A DNA stretch of 64,000 bases from the NCBI GenBank assembly GCA_024699495.1, contig JAILPK010000025.1, positions 37,107 through 101,106 on the forward strand. Direction: 5' to 3'. Below are positions 9,595 to 19,107 of the stretch, in pieces (the stretch's first letter is position 1; each line of letters begins with the position of its first letter). The notes under the pieces are model-generated. The model was given only the letters and a program-made list of their open reading frames with translations. It was not told where the DNA came from and did not search any database. Made by a program: the position numbers and the translations under genes. The stretch is from Bacteroidaceae bacterium. GTDB lineage: Bacteria > Bacteroidota > Bacteroidia > Bacteroidales > Bacteroidaceae.

Positions 9595-9616
9595 CCCTTT
9601 CTTTAATAGATAAACA

Positions 9617-11044
9617 TTATGCGTTTGTGTCAGCGCAGGATATCAGTTGTTTGTAAGTCACAACAGGATGCTTTGCTGCGAGAACGTCATCGACGCGTCC
9701 GATAGGTGTCGTATGCGGTGCGCTCTTAACCATTTCCGGGTCTTCTTTTGCCTCTTCAGCGATGCAGCGCATCACCTCGATAAAGCCGTCAATAGTTTCT
9801 TTACTCTCGTTCTCGGTGGGTTCTATCATTAGCGACTCATGGAAGAGCAGGGGGAAATAGATTGTAGGGGCGTGGTAGCCATAGTCAAGAAGACGTTTAG
9901 CCACATCCATCGTGGTGACGCCCGTGGATTTGTCCTTCAGACCGTTGAACACAAATTCATGTTTGCACACGCTGTCAATCGGAAGTTCATACACATCTTT
10001 CAGACGTTCCTTGATATAGTTGGCATTTAGAGTAGCCAATGGGCCAACCATTTTTATGTTTTCGCGTCCGATGGTGAGAATATAAACCAATGCTTTGATA
10101 TAGACGCCGAAGTTGCCGTTGAATGCACCAACGGTGGGGAAGAACTGCTCCAGCCCGCTGCGCACGCCCACGGGTCCGCTGCCTGGTCCGCCTCCGCCAT
10201 GAGGTGTTGAGAAGGTCTTGTGCAGGTTGATATGCATCACGTCGAATCCCATATCTCCGGGTCTGCATGCTCCGAGCATGGGGTTGAGGTTAGCTCCGTC
10301 ATAATACATCAGACCACCTTCTGCATGAATCAGTTCGGCAATTTCAGGAATGCTTCGCTCAAAAAGTCCCAGTGTGTTCGGATTGGTCATCATCATAGCG
10401 GCAATTGTGCCTTGGTTTTCAGCAACGAGGCGCCGCAGGTCATCTACATCCACAGTCCCGTCTGCCAGGCTTTTCACTTCTACTACTTCCAGACCACATA
10501 CGGCTGCACTAGCAGGATTCGTCCCATGGGCAGAGTCTGGAATAATGACTTTTGTGCGGGCATTGTCACCCCGGCTCTCGTGGTATGAGCGTATAATCAT
10601 AAGTCCGGTGAGTTCTCCGTGGGCACCAGCCATTGGGTTTAGGGTGAAGTCTGCCAATCCGGTTATTTCCGAAAGCATGCGTCTCAGTTCTGCTGCTACG
10701 GCTGATGAGCCCTCGCATGTATATTCCGGCTGTAGCGGATGAATGGCTGTAAATTCCGGTCGGGCGGCGATTTCCTCGTTGATGACAGGGTTGTACTTCA
10801 TTGTGCAAGAACCTAAAGGGTAGAATCCGTCATTAACACCGAAATTATTGTGACTGAGGTTAGTATAGTGGCGCACCACGGTCAGTTCGTCGCACTCAGG
10901 CAATTCAGCATCCTTTTTTCTCAGCAGCGTCTCTGGCAGTTGGCTTGTGGAAAAACTGCCAAATTGGTTTGCCGGCAACGAGTATCCTTTTCTGCCCGGA
11001 TGGGAGAGTTCGAATATCAGATTTCCATAAAGTCTATTATTCAT
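9617..11044 (-). CDS. gcvPB: Glycine dehydrogenase (decarboxylating) subunit 2
   Basis: GSCTMKYNP, NLHKTFSTPHGGGGPGSGPVGV. Confidence 0.95.
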   Translation of the reverse strand: MNNRLYGNLIFELSHPGRKGYSLPANQFGSFSTSQLPETLLRKKDAELPECDELTVVRHYTNLSHNNFGVNDGFYPLGSCTMKYNPVINEEIAARPEFTAIHPLQPEYTCEGSSAVAAELRRMLSEITGLADFTLNPMAGAHGELTGLMIIRSYHESRGDNARTKVIIPDSAHGTNPASAAVCGLEVVEVKSLADGTVDVDDLRRLVAENQGTIAAMMMTNPNTLGLFERSIPEIAELIHAEGGLMYYDGANLNPMLGACRPGDMGFDVMHINLHKTFSTPHGGGGPGSGPVGVRSGLEQFFPTVGAFNGNFGVYIKALVYILTIGRENIKMVGPLATLNANYIKERLKDVYELPIDSVCKHEFVFNGLKDKSTGVTTMDVAKRLLDYGYHAPTIYFPLLFHESLMIEPTENESKETIDGFIEVMRCIAEEAKEDPEMVKSAPHTTPIGRVDDVLAAKHPVVTYKQLISCADTNA

Positions 11045-12372
11045 ACTGCGTCCTCCCTAATAGATTTAATAGTTTCGACAAGATTGTCTATATCTTGTTT
11101 AGTACGCTGTTCGGTGACAGCTATAAGTATGGAGCTGTCGTCAGTTTTCACTCCAACCAGAAAGCCCCTGTCTGCACACTCTTCGATGAGAGCGTCAACG
11201 TCTCCGTCGTAAGTGAGGCAGAACTCATTAAAGAAGGGCGCATCGAACTTAGGCTTGAACCAGCCAGTAGCTACGAGCTCGTCATGGAGGTAGTGGGCTC
11301 CGGCGTACGAGAGTTCGGCTGCTTCCTTTATCCCCTGTTTACCCATTAGGGAAAGGTAGATAGTAACATAGAGCGCCATCAGGCTTTGATTTGAACAGAT
11401 GTTCGACGTTGCCTTCTGACGGCGTATATGCTGTTCGCGTGCCTGTAGTGTGAGCACGAATGCCCTCTGTTCGCGGTTGTCCTTTGTCAGTCCGACGATG
11501 CGCCCGGGCATCTTGCGCAGGAGTTTCTCTGTGCAACACATATAGCCTACGCCTGGGCCGCCGAAATTCATCGGGATACCGAGGCTTTGGCCGTCGCCGA
11601 CGGCTATGTCGGCGCCCCACTCTCCGGGAGTCTTCAGCACAGCCAGGTCGGCAATTATGCTGTTGATGATAAACAGGCTCTTGGCGTTATGGCAGATGTC
11701 AGCCATTCCGGAGAAGTCTTCGATCACGCCATAATAGTTTGGCTGCTGAACGATTACGCCTGCAACTCCGCCCTCGTTCAGGCGGGCCTGGAGGTCATTG
11801 CGGTCGGTCTGCCCGTTGGTCTCACCTACTGTTTCCAGACCAAATCCATGGAAGTGGGCGTAGGTCTCAAGTACGGCGCGTACCCTCGGGTCAATAGTGG
11901 AGCTGACGAGCACTTTAGTGCATTTCTTTCCGGCTGCCATCGCCATGATAGCCGCTTCGGCTGTGGCTGTGGCTCCGTCATACATAGAAGCGTTGCTGAT
12001 GTCCATACCGGTCATCTCCGCCATCATGCTTTGAAACTCAAAGATATAGTGCAGCGTACCTTGTGATATTTCCGCCTGATATGGGGTATAGCATGTCAGG
12101 AATTCAGAACGTTGAATGATGCTTTGTACAATGCTTGGAGCATAGTGGTCATAGCATCCGGCTCCGGCAAAGCAGATGAGAGGGTCGTTGAGTGAAGCCA
12201 GGCGGTCGAAATAGTTGCGTATCTCTATCTCGCTCATAGCCTCCGGCAGATTGTATTCACGCCGGAAACGGATAGCCTCAGGGACATCGGAATACAGGTC
12301 GTCCAGACTCTTCACTCCCGCCACACTCAGCATCTCAGCCAATTCTTCTGAGGTGTGAGGCAGGTATTTCAT
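11041..12372 (-). CDS. gcvPA: Glycine dehydrogenase (decarboxylating) subunit 1
   Basis: MKYLPHTSEELAEML, FAGAGCYDHYAPSIV, TPYQAEISQGTL; 4-bp overlap with gcvPB. Confidence 0.95.
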   Translation of the reverse strand: MKYLPHTSEELAEMLSVAGVKSLDDLYSDVPEAIRFRREYNLPEAMSEIEIRNYFDRLASLNDPLICFAGAGCYDHYAPSIVQSIIQRSEFLTCYTPYQAEISQGTLHYIFEFQSMMAEMTGMDISNASMYDGATATAEAAIMAMAAGKKCTKVLVSSTIDPRVRAVLETYAHFHGFGLETVGETNGQTDRNDLQARLNEGGVAGVIVQQPNYYGVIEDFSGMADICHNAKSLFIINSIIADLAVLKTPGEWGADIAVGDGQSLGIPMNFGGPGVGYMCCTEKLLRKMPGRIVGLTKDNREQRAFVLTLQAREQHIRRQKATSNICSNQSLMALYVTIYLSLMGKQGIKEAAELSYAGAHYLHDELVATGWFKPKFDAPFFNEFCLTYDGDVDALIEECADRGFLVGVKTDDSSILIAVTEQRTKQDIDNLVETIKSIREDAV

Positions 12373-12383
12373 ATCCTTGGTCT

Positions 12384-12770
12384 TTACTCGTTGTTACAAT
12401 GCTCTTCATAGGCGGCTCCGTCCATCAGGGCGTCCAGCTCACTCTTGTCAGAGAGTTCCACCTTGATTATCCATCCCTCTCCGTAAGCGTCCTGGTTAAT
12501 CAGCTCGGGTTGGTCTTCGAGAGCTTCGTTTACTTCAACCACGGTGCCACTGACCGGAGCGATAAGGTCGCTGGCTGCTTTCACGCTTTCCACAGCACCA
12601 AAGTCTTCGCCGGCGGTTATCTCGTCGTCTGTTTCTGGCATGTCTACATACACCACATTGCCCAAAGCGTGCTGAGCATAGTCGCTGATGCCGATAATAC
12701 CGATGTTTCCTTCCACGCGAACATACTCATGTGACTCGCTGTAGTAGAGTCCAGGTTCAATTTTTGCCAT
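12384..12770 (-). CDS. gcvH: Glycine cleavage system H protein
   Basis: VYVDMPETDDEI, ESVKAASDLIAPVSG lipoyl-lysine site. Confidence 0.95.
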   Translation of the reverse strand: MAKIEPGLYYSESHEYVRVEGNIGIIGISDYAQHALGNVVYVDMPETDDEITAGEDFGAVESVKAASDLIAPVSGTVVEVNEALEDQPELINQDAYGEGWIIKVELSDKSELDALMDGAAYEEHCNNE

Positions 12771-12829
12771 AATAATGAAAAAGATAAGTTAAGTGAATAT
12801 AAAAATGTTTGTTGTTTAAAGGTAAGTGA

Positions 12830-13921
12830 CTATTTCTTATAGTGCTTCTCGTAGAATTTTTTCTTCACTACTGTGCCAGGGAACGTCTTTTTGCGTATCT
12901 GAATTTCAACTTCTGTTCCGAGTTTTGCATACTTGGCATCAATCAGAGCCATGCAGACACTCTTATCTACGCTGAGACAATGGTAGCCGGTGGTCACCTC
13001 TCCGATGGTTACTCCGTCGGCAATTACTGCATATCCATGTCGTGGAATAGCCTTGTCCTTCAGTTCGATGCCTACCAATTTTTTATCTACACCTTCGCTC
13101 TTCTGTCTTGCTAGCGCCTCGCGGCCGATGAACTCCGGCTTGTCCAGTTTCACGAACATACCCAGTCCGGCCATTATCGGTGTGATGTCAGCGCTTAGTT
13201 CATCGCCATAGAGGGGCAGGCCGACCTCAAAGCGCAAGGTGTCGCGGCAGCCTAAACCACAAGGCTTGCATTCCCCGCTGGCTATCAGTTTGTCCCATGC
13301 GGAACGGATGTACTCGTGTGAGCCATAGATCTCAAATCCGTCTTCGCCTGTATATCCTGTGCGTGAGACAATCAGGGTCTCTCCGTCTTTTTCAATCGTC
13401 TTTACGGTGTAGAAAACGAGTTCGCCGCATTCTAAACCAAGCACATCCCGGACAACGCTTTCAGCCTCCGGGCCTTGAACAGCCAGCTGGCCGTAATAAT
13501 CGCTTTGGTGCTCCACCTTGACATCAAAACCGTCTGCATTCTGCATCATCCATTCCACGTCCTTGTCGATATTGGCGGCATTTATCACGATGAAGAAGTC
13601 ATTTTCTCCCATCTTGTAAACCAGAAGGTCGTCAACAGTTCCTCCGTTCGGGTAGCACATCATACCATAAAAGATTTTGAATTGCGGCGCATCGGTGACG
13701 TCGTTGGTGAAAATGTGGTTTACGTAACGCTCGGCGTCAGCACCGCAGACTCTCACTTCGCCCATGTGTGAAACGTCAAACACTCCGCAATGCACTCGCA
13801 CGGCGTAGTGTTCCTCAAAGATGGATGAATACTGAATCGGCATGATGAAACCTCCGAAGGGTGACATCAGCGCTCCCAGAGCTACGTGCTTGTCATATAG
13901 ACATGTTTTTTTCTCTTCCAT
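12830..13921 (-). CDS. gcvT: Aminomethyltransferase (glycine cleavage T protein)
   Basis: FDVSHMGEVRVCG, SRTGYTGEDGFEIY, GLGCRDTLRFEVGLPLYG. Confidence 0.95.
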   Translation of the reverse strand: MEEKKTCLYDKHVALGALMSPFGGFIMPIQYSSIFEEHYAVRVHCGVFDVSHMGEVRVCGADAERYVNHIFTNDVTDAPQFKIFYGMMCYPNGGTVDDLLVYKMGENDFFIVINAANIDKDVEWMMQNADGFDVKVEHQSDYYGQLAVQGPEAESVVRDVLGLECGELVFYTVKTIEKDGETLIVSRTGYTGEDGFEIYGSHEYIRSAWDKLIASGECKPCGLGCRDTLRFEVGLPLYGDELSADITPIMAGLGMFVKLDKPEFIGREALARQKSEGVDKKLVGIELKDKAIPRHGYAVIADGVTIGEVTTGYHCLSVDKSVCMALIDAKYAKLGTEVEIQIRKKTFPGTVVKKKFYEKHYKK

Positions 13922-14005
13922 AAAAACTGAGTTTTGAATTTATGTAATATGAGCTTTATAAAAATGTATGTTCAGATGTGTAGTTTTGCATTTGGCGATG
14001 TGTCC

Positions 14006-14752
14006 TTAATCCTTTGGGCATCCCGGGATATTGGCATTATATTCTTTGCCAAATATAAATTGCGGATTCAGATATCTTAGTTCAATATGTTCAATCCGTT
14101 GCAGGTTTTCCCCGGTCAGTACCCGTTCGCTCCTGCAGAGGCGTGAAATGGCATGTTGTCTGAATTGATCTATTGTCAGCGAGGTGTGTTCCCGAAGCAG
14201 AGTGATGCGCTGTCTAACACTTTTCACCCCGTGTGAATCCAATTTTTCTTTGGTCGGAGTTATCGCGTTGAGCATGTGTTCCATGTCCGTGTCGAAGAGC
14301 ATAGTGCCATGGACTATGCTATGCCCGGGAATATGGTAGAATGCGTTGCCGGAGACTTTACGCCCGCCGATGAGCACATCGTTGTGCTGCGTGGATGTGG
14401 CTTGCAGTCCCAGTTCTGCCAGCATGGATGTGACCATCGTCATGTATCTGCTGAATGTCATAGATACCTGCTCGTCACGCGTAATGTAACTCATCATCAG
14501 GTTGCTCCTGTCGGCATACACACAACCGCCGCCGCTGCGGCGCCGAAACAACTGTATGTTGTGCTTGCGGCAATATTCCAGATTTACCTCTGTCTCTATG
14601 TCCTGGTTCCGTCCGAAGATAACTGTCGGTTCCACTTGCCACATGAAAAAGCAATCATCAGCGTCGTTGAGACAACGGGCTACATACTCCTCTGCCGCGA
14701 GATAGAAACTCAGACGGCGTGGTGTCGTTTCAGGTATCCGGATATGAATCAC
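14006..14752 (-). CDS. lplA: Lipoate-protein ligase A-type protein
   Basis: RRRSGGGCVYADRSNLMMSYI, GNAFYHIPGHSIVHGTML. Confidence 0.85.
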   Translation of the reverse strand: MIHIRIPETTPRRLSFYLAAEEYVARCLNDADDCFFMWQVEPTVIFGRNQDIETEVNLEYCRKHNIQLFRRRSGGGCVYADRSNLMMSYITRDEQVSMTFSRYMTMVTSMLAELGLQATSTQHNDVLIGGRKVSGNAFYHIPGHSIVHGTMLFDTDMEHMLNAITPTKEKLDSHGVKSVRQRITLLREHTSLTIDQFRQHAISRLCRSERVLTGENLQRIEHIELRYLNPQFIFGKEYNANIPGCPKD

Positions 14753-16137
14753 AATTTGCCTTTTAAGAGTGAAAACAGTCCGCCCTGCGGTTTCTTGAAG
14801 AAGCGCTCCAACTGCTTTATCATTGCTGTACGCGCAAATGCTACGACCCGGTCACCAGGCATAATCTGCGATCGGCCGCTCACCAGCTGACCGACTCCGT
14901 CGCGAACGAGACCACCGATGGTGATACCTTTTGGCAGCCCCAGATCCATCACCCTCTTTTCACATACCAAAGAGCCTTCGATAGCGATGAATTCGGCAAC
15001 TTCGGCATCTGCTATGGTCAGTCCCTTTACATTCATCACGTCTGCATTCAACATCATCTTATATATATGGCTTGCAGCGATAGTCTTCTTGTTTATTATC
15101 GTTCCGATATCAAGCTTCTCAGCCATTGACACATATTCCAGGTTCTCAATCAGGGCCACTGTCTTTCGTACTCCAAATCGTTTAGCTGTCAGACAGGCTA
15201 GGATGTTCGTCTCGGCTTCATCCGTCAGTGCGCAGAAGGCTTGAGCATCCCGGATTCCTTCTTCAATAAGTAGTTGAGAGTCCCGTCCGTCCCCGTTGAT
15301 TATCATTACGTTATCATTGTCGAGAAGATCTGCGAGTTTGTTGCATCGGGCAGGGTCGAGTTCTATGAGTTTGGCATCCATATAGTCCGGCAACTGGTGG
15401 CATGTGTGGACAGCGATTCGTCCTCCTCCCATAATCATCACCTTCCTGACATCTGCATATTGCTCTTTGCCAACAATCTGGCGAATCAGCGGGACATATT
15501 TCTTTGTGGTCATGAAATAGGCTATGTCACCCAGTTGCAGCTCGTCCATACCGCCTGGGATGATGGTTGTCTCATCGCGTTTGATGGCCACGATATGCCA
15601 TGGAGTCTCTGGCTTGCAGAGGTCTTTGAGCGGGGTGTTATAAAGTGGGGCCGCTTCCTCGCGCAGTTTAATGCCAAGCATAATCAGCGCTCCCCCGTGC
15701 ACTTCCCACCATTGTCTCACCCACGAGCGTTTCACTCCGTCGATGATTTCGCTTGCCGCAAGCATCTCCGGATAGATGAGGCTCCCGATTCCCATGGTCT
15801 CGAAGAAATCCCGGTTGCGTTGCTCCATATATTCGGAGTTGTCTATTCGAGCCACGGTCTTCTTTGCGCCCAGGTTGTGCGCCAGCATGCAGCAGGCTAT
15901 ATTGCGCGTCTCGCTTGGGGTGACGGCTATGAAAAGATCAGCTTGTGGGGTGCCGGCTTCCTTCAGGCCGCTAATGCTGGTCGGCTCCACCGTGAGAGTC
16001 ATCAGATCGAGGCCTTCGCTGGCGCGGGACAGCTTGTCTTCGTCCGGGTCGATCAGAACGATATCCTGGCTCTCTTTCGACAGCAATTCAGCCAGATGAG
16101 TGCCTACAGCTCCTGCGCCTGCAATAATTATCTTCAT
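14749..16137 (-). CDS. trkA: Trk system potassium transport regulator TrkA (two RCK/TrkA-N domains)
   Basis: [30 protein letters not shown]; second [13 protein letters not shown] Rossmann; TrkA-C. Confidence 0.9.
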   Translation of the reverse strand: MKIIIAGAGAVGTHLAELLSKESQDIVLIDPDEDKLSRASEGLDLMTLTVEPTSISGLKEAGTPQADLFIAVTPSETRNIACCMLAHNLGAKKTVARIDNSEYMEQRNRDFFETMGIGSLIYPEMLAASEIIDGVKRSWVRQWWEVHGGALIMLGIKLREEAAPLYNTPLKDLCKPETPWHIVAIKRDETTIIPGGMDELQLGDIAYFMTTKKYVPLIRQIVGKEQYADVRKVMIMGGGRIAVHTCHQLPDYMDAKLIELDPARCNKLADLLDNDNVMIINGDGRDSQLLIEEGIRDAQAFCALTDEAETNILACLTAKRFGVRKTVALIENLEYVSMAEKLDIGTIINKKTIAASHIYKMMLNADVMNVKGLTIADAEVAEFIAIEGSLVCEKRVMDLGLPKGITIGGLVRDGVGQLVSGRSQIMPGDRVVAFARTAMIKQLERFFKKPQGGLFSLLKGKL

Positions 16138-18038
16138 AGCGTAATAGCTTTTTTAATACTTTCTTTGTCGATACCGCAGATGGCCCAAAGCTCGTCACAT
16201 TTGCCGTGCTCTACAAACTCGTCGGGTAACCCGAGGCGTTTCACCATCTTCGTTTCGTAGCCGTTGTCGTTCATCCATTCCAGCACAGCGCTACCCATGC
16301 CGCCTGTGCGCACACCGTCCTCAACTGTGATTATGCGGCTGTATCCGGCCTTGGATATCTCGAGCAACAGGTCCTCGTCTAAGGGTTTCAGGAAGCGAAT
16401 GTCGTAGTGTGCAACTGACAGCCCTATGTGTTCAGCCTCCGCCTCTCTGATGGCTGCTGCAGCCGTGTTTCCGATCGGACCTATCGTCAGAACAGCCACG
16501 TCGCGGCCTTCCTTAAGTTTGCGGCCTGTGCCGGTCTTAATTTCCTTCATGGGGCATTGCCAGTCAACCAGCGAGCCTCGGCCGCGGGGGTATCTGATTA
16601 CGAATGGTCCCATGTCGGGTAGCTGGGCTGTAAACATCAGATGCCGTAGCTCGTGTTCATCCATCGGCGAAGCTACTGTGATGTTTGGTATGGGGCGGAG
16701 ATAGGCCAGGTCAAAAGCCCCGTGATGTGTAGGGCCGTCTTCTCCTACCAGTCCGGCGCGGTCCAGGCACAGCACCACGTTGAGCCGCGAGATAGCCATA
16801 TCGTGGATTATGTTGTCATAGGCGCGTTGGGCGAATGAGGAGTAGATGTTGCAGAAGGGCAATAGCCCGTCTTTGGCCATGCCACAACTGAATGTTACGG
16901 CGTGCCCTTCGGCTATTCCAACGTCGTAGGCGCGGGTTGGCATTTTCTCCATCATTATATTCAGACTGCATCCGCTGGGCATGGCCGGTGTCACGCCTAC
17001 GATGCGTTCGTTCTTCTGAGCAAGCTCCACAATCGTATGTCCGAAGACGTCCTGAAAGCGGGATGGTAGGTTGGACGTATCAACGTGTATAATCTCACCT
17101 GTAGTCTTATCGAACTTGCCGGGCGCATGCCACAACGTGGCTTCTTTTTCTGCCGGTTCGAAGCCTTTTCCCTTAACGGTATGAATATGTAGCAGTTTCG
17201 GGCCTTTCATCTCCTTTATCTTCCGTAGCGTCTCTACAAGTTCCACTACGTTGTGTCCGTCACTCGGGCCGAAATATCTGATGTTCATACCCTCGAATAT
17301 GTTCTGCTGACGGGTGAGCAGTGATTTCAGCGAGTTGTTGAAACGGATGATGGCTCTCCGCCCCTCTTCTCCAATCCAACCCCATGAATAGAGTTTCTGG
17401 GCCGTTTTGTATCGGATCAGATTATATGTCGGGTTTGTCTGCAGCTGATGCAGCAGCTCTCTCACGCCGCCTACGCTGCGGTCGATGCTCATATTGTTGT
17501 CATTGAGGATGATGAGCAGGTCATTTGGCATTCCAGAAGCGTTGTTTAGCCCTTCGAAGGCAAGGCCGCCGCTCATGGCCCCGTCGCCTATTACGGCAAC
17601 GACATGGCGTTTCGTGTTGCCTTTTGCCGCGGCTACAGCCATGCCCAGTGCTGCACTTATGCTGTTTGAAGCGTGACCGCATGTGAAAGAGTCATATTCA
17701 CTCTCATCTGGCGAGGGGAAGGGCTTCAGCCCGTGGAGATGCCGGTTGGTGTTGAAGCGCTCCTTGCGCCCGGTAAGGATTTTGTGGGCGTATGCCTGGT
17801 GCCCTACGTCCCATACGATGCGGTCTTCGGGGGTGTTAAATACATAGTGCAGGGCAACGGTCAACTCCACCACTCCCAGACTGGATGCAAAATGCCCCGG
17901 GTTTTTTGCGAGCTCGTCAATTATGAAAGTGCGAAGTTCGTCACATACTTGCGGCAGCTGCTCTACAGGCAGTTCGCGCAAGTCAGACGGATAGTGTATA
18001 TTTGTCAGGAGGGATGCTTCCTCCATGTCTTTATTCAT
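16134..18038 (-). CDS. dxs: 1-deoxy-D-xylulose-5-phosphate synthase
   Basis: [54 protein letters not shown]; start revised to MNKDMEEAS. Confidence 0.95.
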   Translation of the reverse strand: MNKDMEEASLLTNIHYPSDLRELPVEQLPQVCDELRTFIIDELAKNPGHFASSLGVVELTVALHYVFNTPEDRIVWDVGHQAYAHKILTGRKERFNTNRHLHGLKPFPSPDESEYDSFTCGHASNSISAALGMAVAAAKGNTKRHVVAVIGDGAMSGGLAFEGLNNASGMPNDLLIILNDNNMSIDRSVGGVRELLHQLQTNPTYNLIRYKTAQKLYSWGWIGEEGRRAIIRFNNSLKSLLTRQQNIFEGMNIRYFGPSDGHNVVELVETLRKIKEMKGPKLLHIHTVKGKGFEPAEKEATLWHAPGKFDKTTGEIIHVDTSNLPSRFQDVFGHTIVELAQKNERIVGVTPAMPSGCSLNIMMEKMPTRAYDVGIAEGHAVTFSCGMAKDGLLPFCNIYSSFAQRAYDNIIHDMAISRLNVVLCLDRAGLVGEDGPTHHGAFDLAYLRPIPNITVASPMDEHELRHLMFTAQLPDMGPFVIRYPRGRGSLVDWQCPMKEIKTGTGRKLKEGRDVAVLTIGPIGNTAAAAIREAEAEHIGLSVAHYDIRFLKPLDEDLLLEISKAGYSRIITVEDGVRTGGMGSAVLEWMNDNGYETKMVKRLGLPDEFVEHGKCDELWAICGIDKESIKKAITL

Positions 18039-18131
18039 TAGGGGAATATGATTTTGGGTACAAATGTAGGACATTTCGGTCTAAGAGCAAAAAAAAAGAG
18101 CAAATTTTGTTCACCTTTCACACCTTTTCAC

Positions 18132-18139
18132 TACTTTTG
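18132..18139 (+). promoter_or_regulatory. -7 element TACTTTTG
   Basis: Upstream TTTG at 18106-18109 (22-nt spacer); ATG at 18181. Confidence 0.5.
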
Positions 18140-18180
18140 CAGATGACAAAACAAAACTAATCCTGTCATTAGCCTTCATA

Positions 18181-19107
18181 ATGATGCAATTTTCCACTAA
18201 AGTATCTGTTCCACCACCTGCCAGAGCTCTCTCGGTAAACAGTCATGTAGCATTTTTCGGCTCTTGCTTTGCTGAGCATGTCGGAGCTCGGATGAAAATG
18301 AGCGGCCTGCCGGCTCTGGTCAACCCCTTTGGAGTTCTCTATAACCCTCTGTCTATCCTTCAGGCGCTGACCCAGAATCCCACATCTGACACGCTATATT
18401 TCTGCGATGATGCCGGTACCTGGCATTGCTGGCTGACAGACAGCAGCTTCAACGCTTCTTCGATAGAGGCCTGCAAGGCGGGTATACTGACAGCCCGCGG
18501 ACGGGTCTTCGAGTGGAGACCGGACACGGTAATCATCACTCTTGGCACCAATCGCTACTATGAGCGTCTGGAGCCCGCACCCTTGGCCGTAGGCAATTGC
18601 CACAAACAGCCCTCGGCCACATTCCGGGAGGTTACGCTCACTCTTGAAGAGACCATTACCATATTGAATTCCATCTGTATGCTTTTCCCTTCGGCGCAGG
18701 TCGTTTTCACCGTCTCCCCCTTCAGATATTCCAAATACGGATTCCACGATAGCCAGCTGGCCAAGAGCACTCTGCTCCTTGCTATCGATGCTGTCCAGAA
18801 AGCCCGTTCGGAACAGGTGTGCTATTTCCCCGCCTATGAGCTCGTGCTTGACGAGTTACGCGACTATCGCTTCTATGCCGAGGATATGCTTCACCCCTCA
18901 TCACAGGCGATAGACTACGTGTGGGAGAGATTTGTACAATCATATATGGACGATGAGTGCCATCGCTATTTTGTTGATTTTGAGCCTATACGCAAGGCCT
19001 TGTCTCATCGTCCCAATGACCAGACGTCGCCGCAGACGTCCGAATTCCTAAAGCAGACACATCAGCGATTTGCAGAGCTGATATCCAAATATAATATCGA
19101 ACCATGA
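18181..19107 (+). CDS. GSCFA domain-containing protein
   Basis: SHVAFFGSCFAEHVGARM; GTNRYYE; 308 aa. Confidence 0.9.
   Translation: MMQFSTKVSVPPPARALSVNSHVAFFGSCFAEHVGARMKMSGLPALVNPFGVLYNPLSILQALTQNPTSDTLYFCDDAGTWHCWLTDSSFNASSIEACKAGILTARGRVFEWRPDTVIITLGTNRYYERLEPAPLAVGNCHKQPSATFREVTLTLEETITILNSICMLFPSAQVVFTVSPFRYSKYGFHDSQLAKSTLLLAIDAVQKARSEQVCYFPAYELVLDELRDYRFYAEDMLHPSSQAIDYVWERFVQSYMDDECHRYFVDFEPIRKALSHRPNDQTSPQTSEFLKQTHQRFAELISKYNIEP

Noticed and set aside
13922-14005. Glycine riboswitch upstream of gcvT
   Set aside because: The gap is only ~84 bp and shows no tandem aptamer-like structure by eye.
15274-16260. 328-aa plus-strand ORF
   Set aside because: Antisense to trkA/dxs; no supporting motifs or start context.
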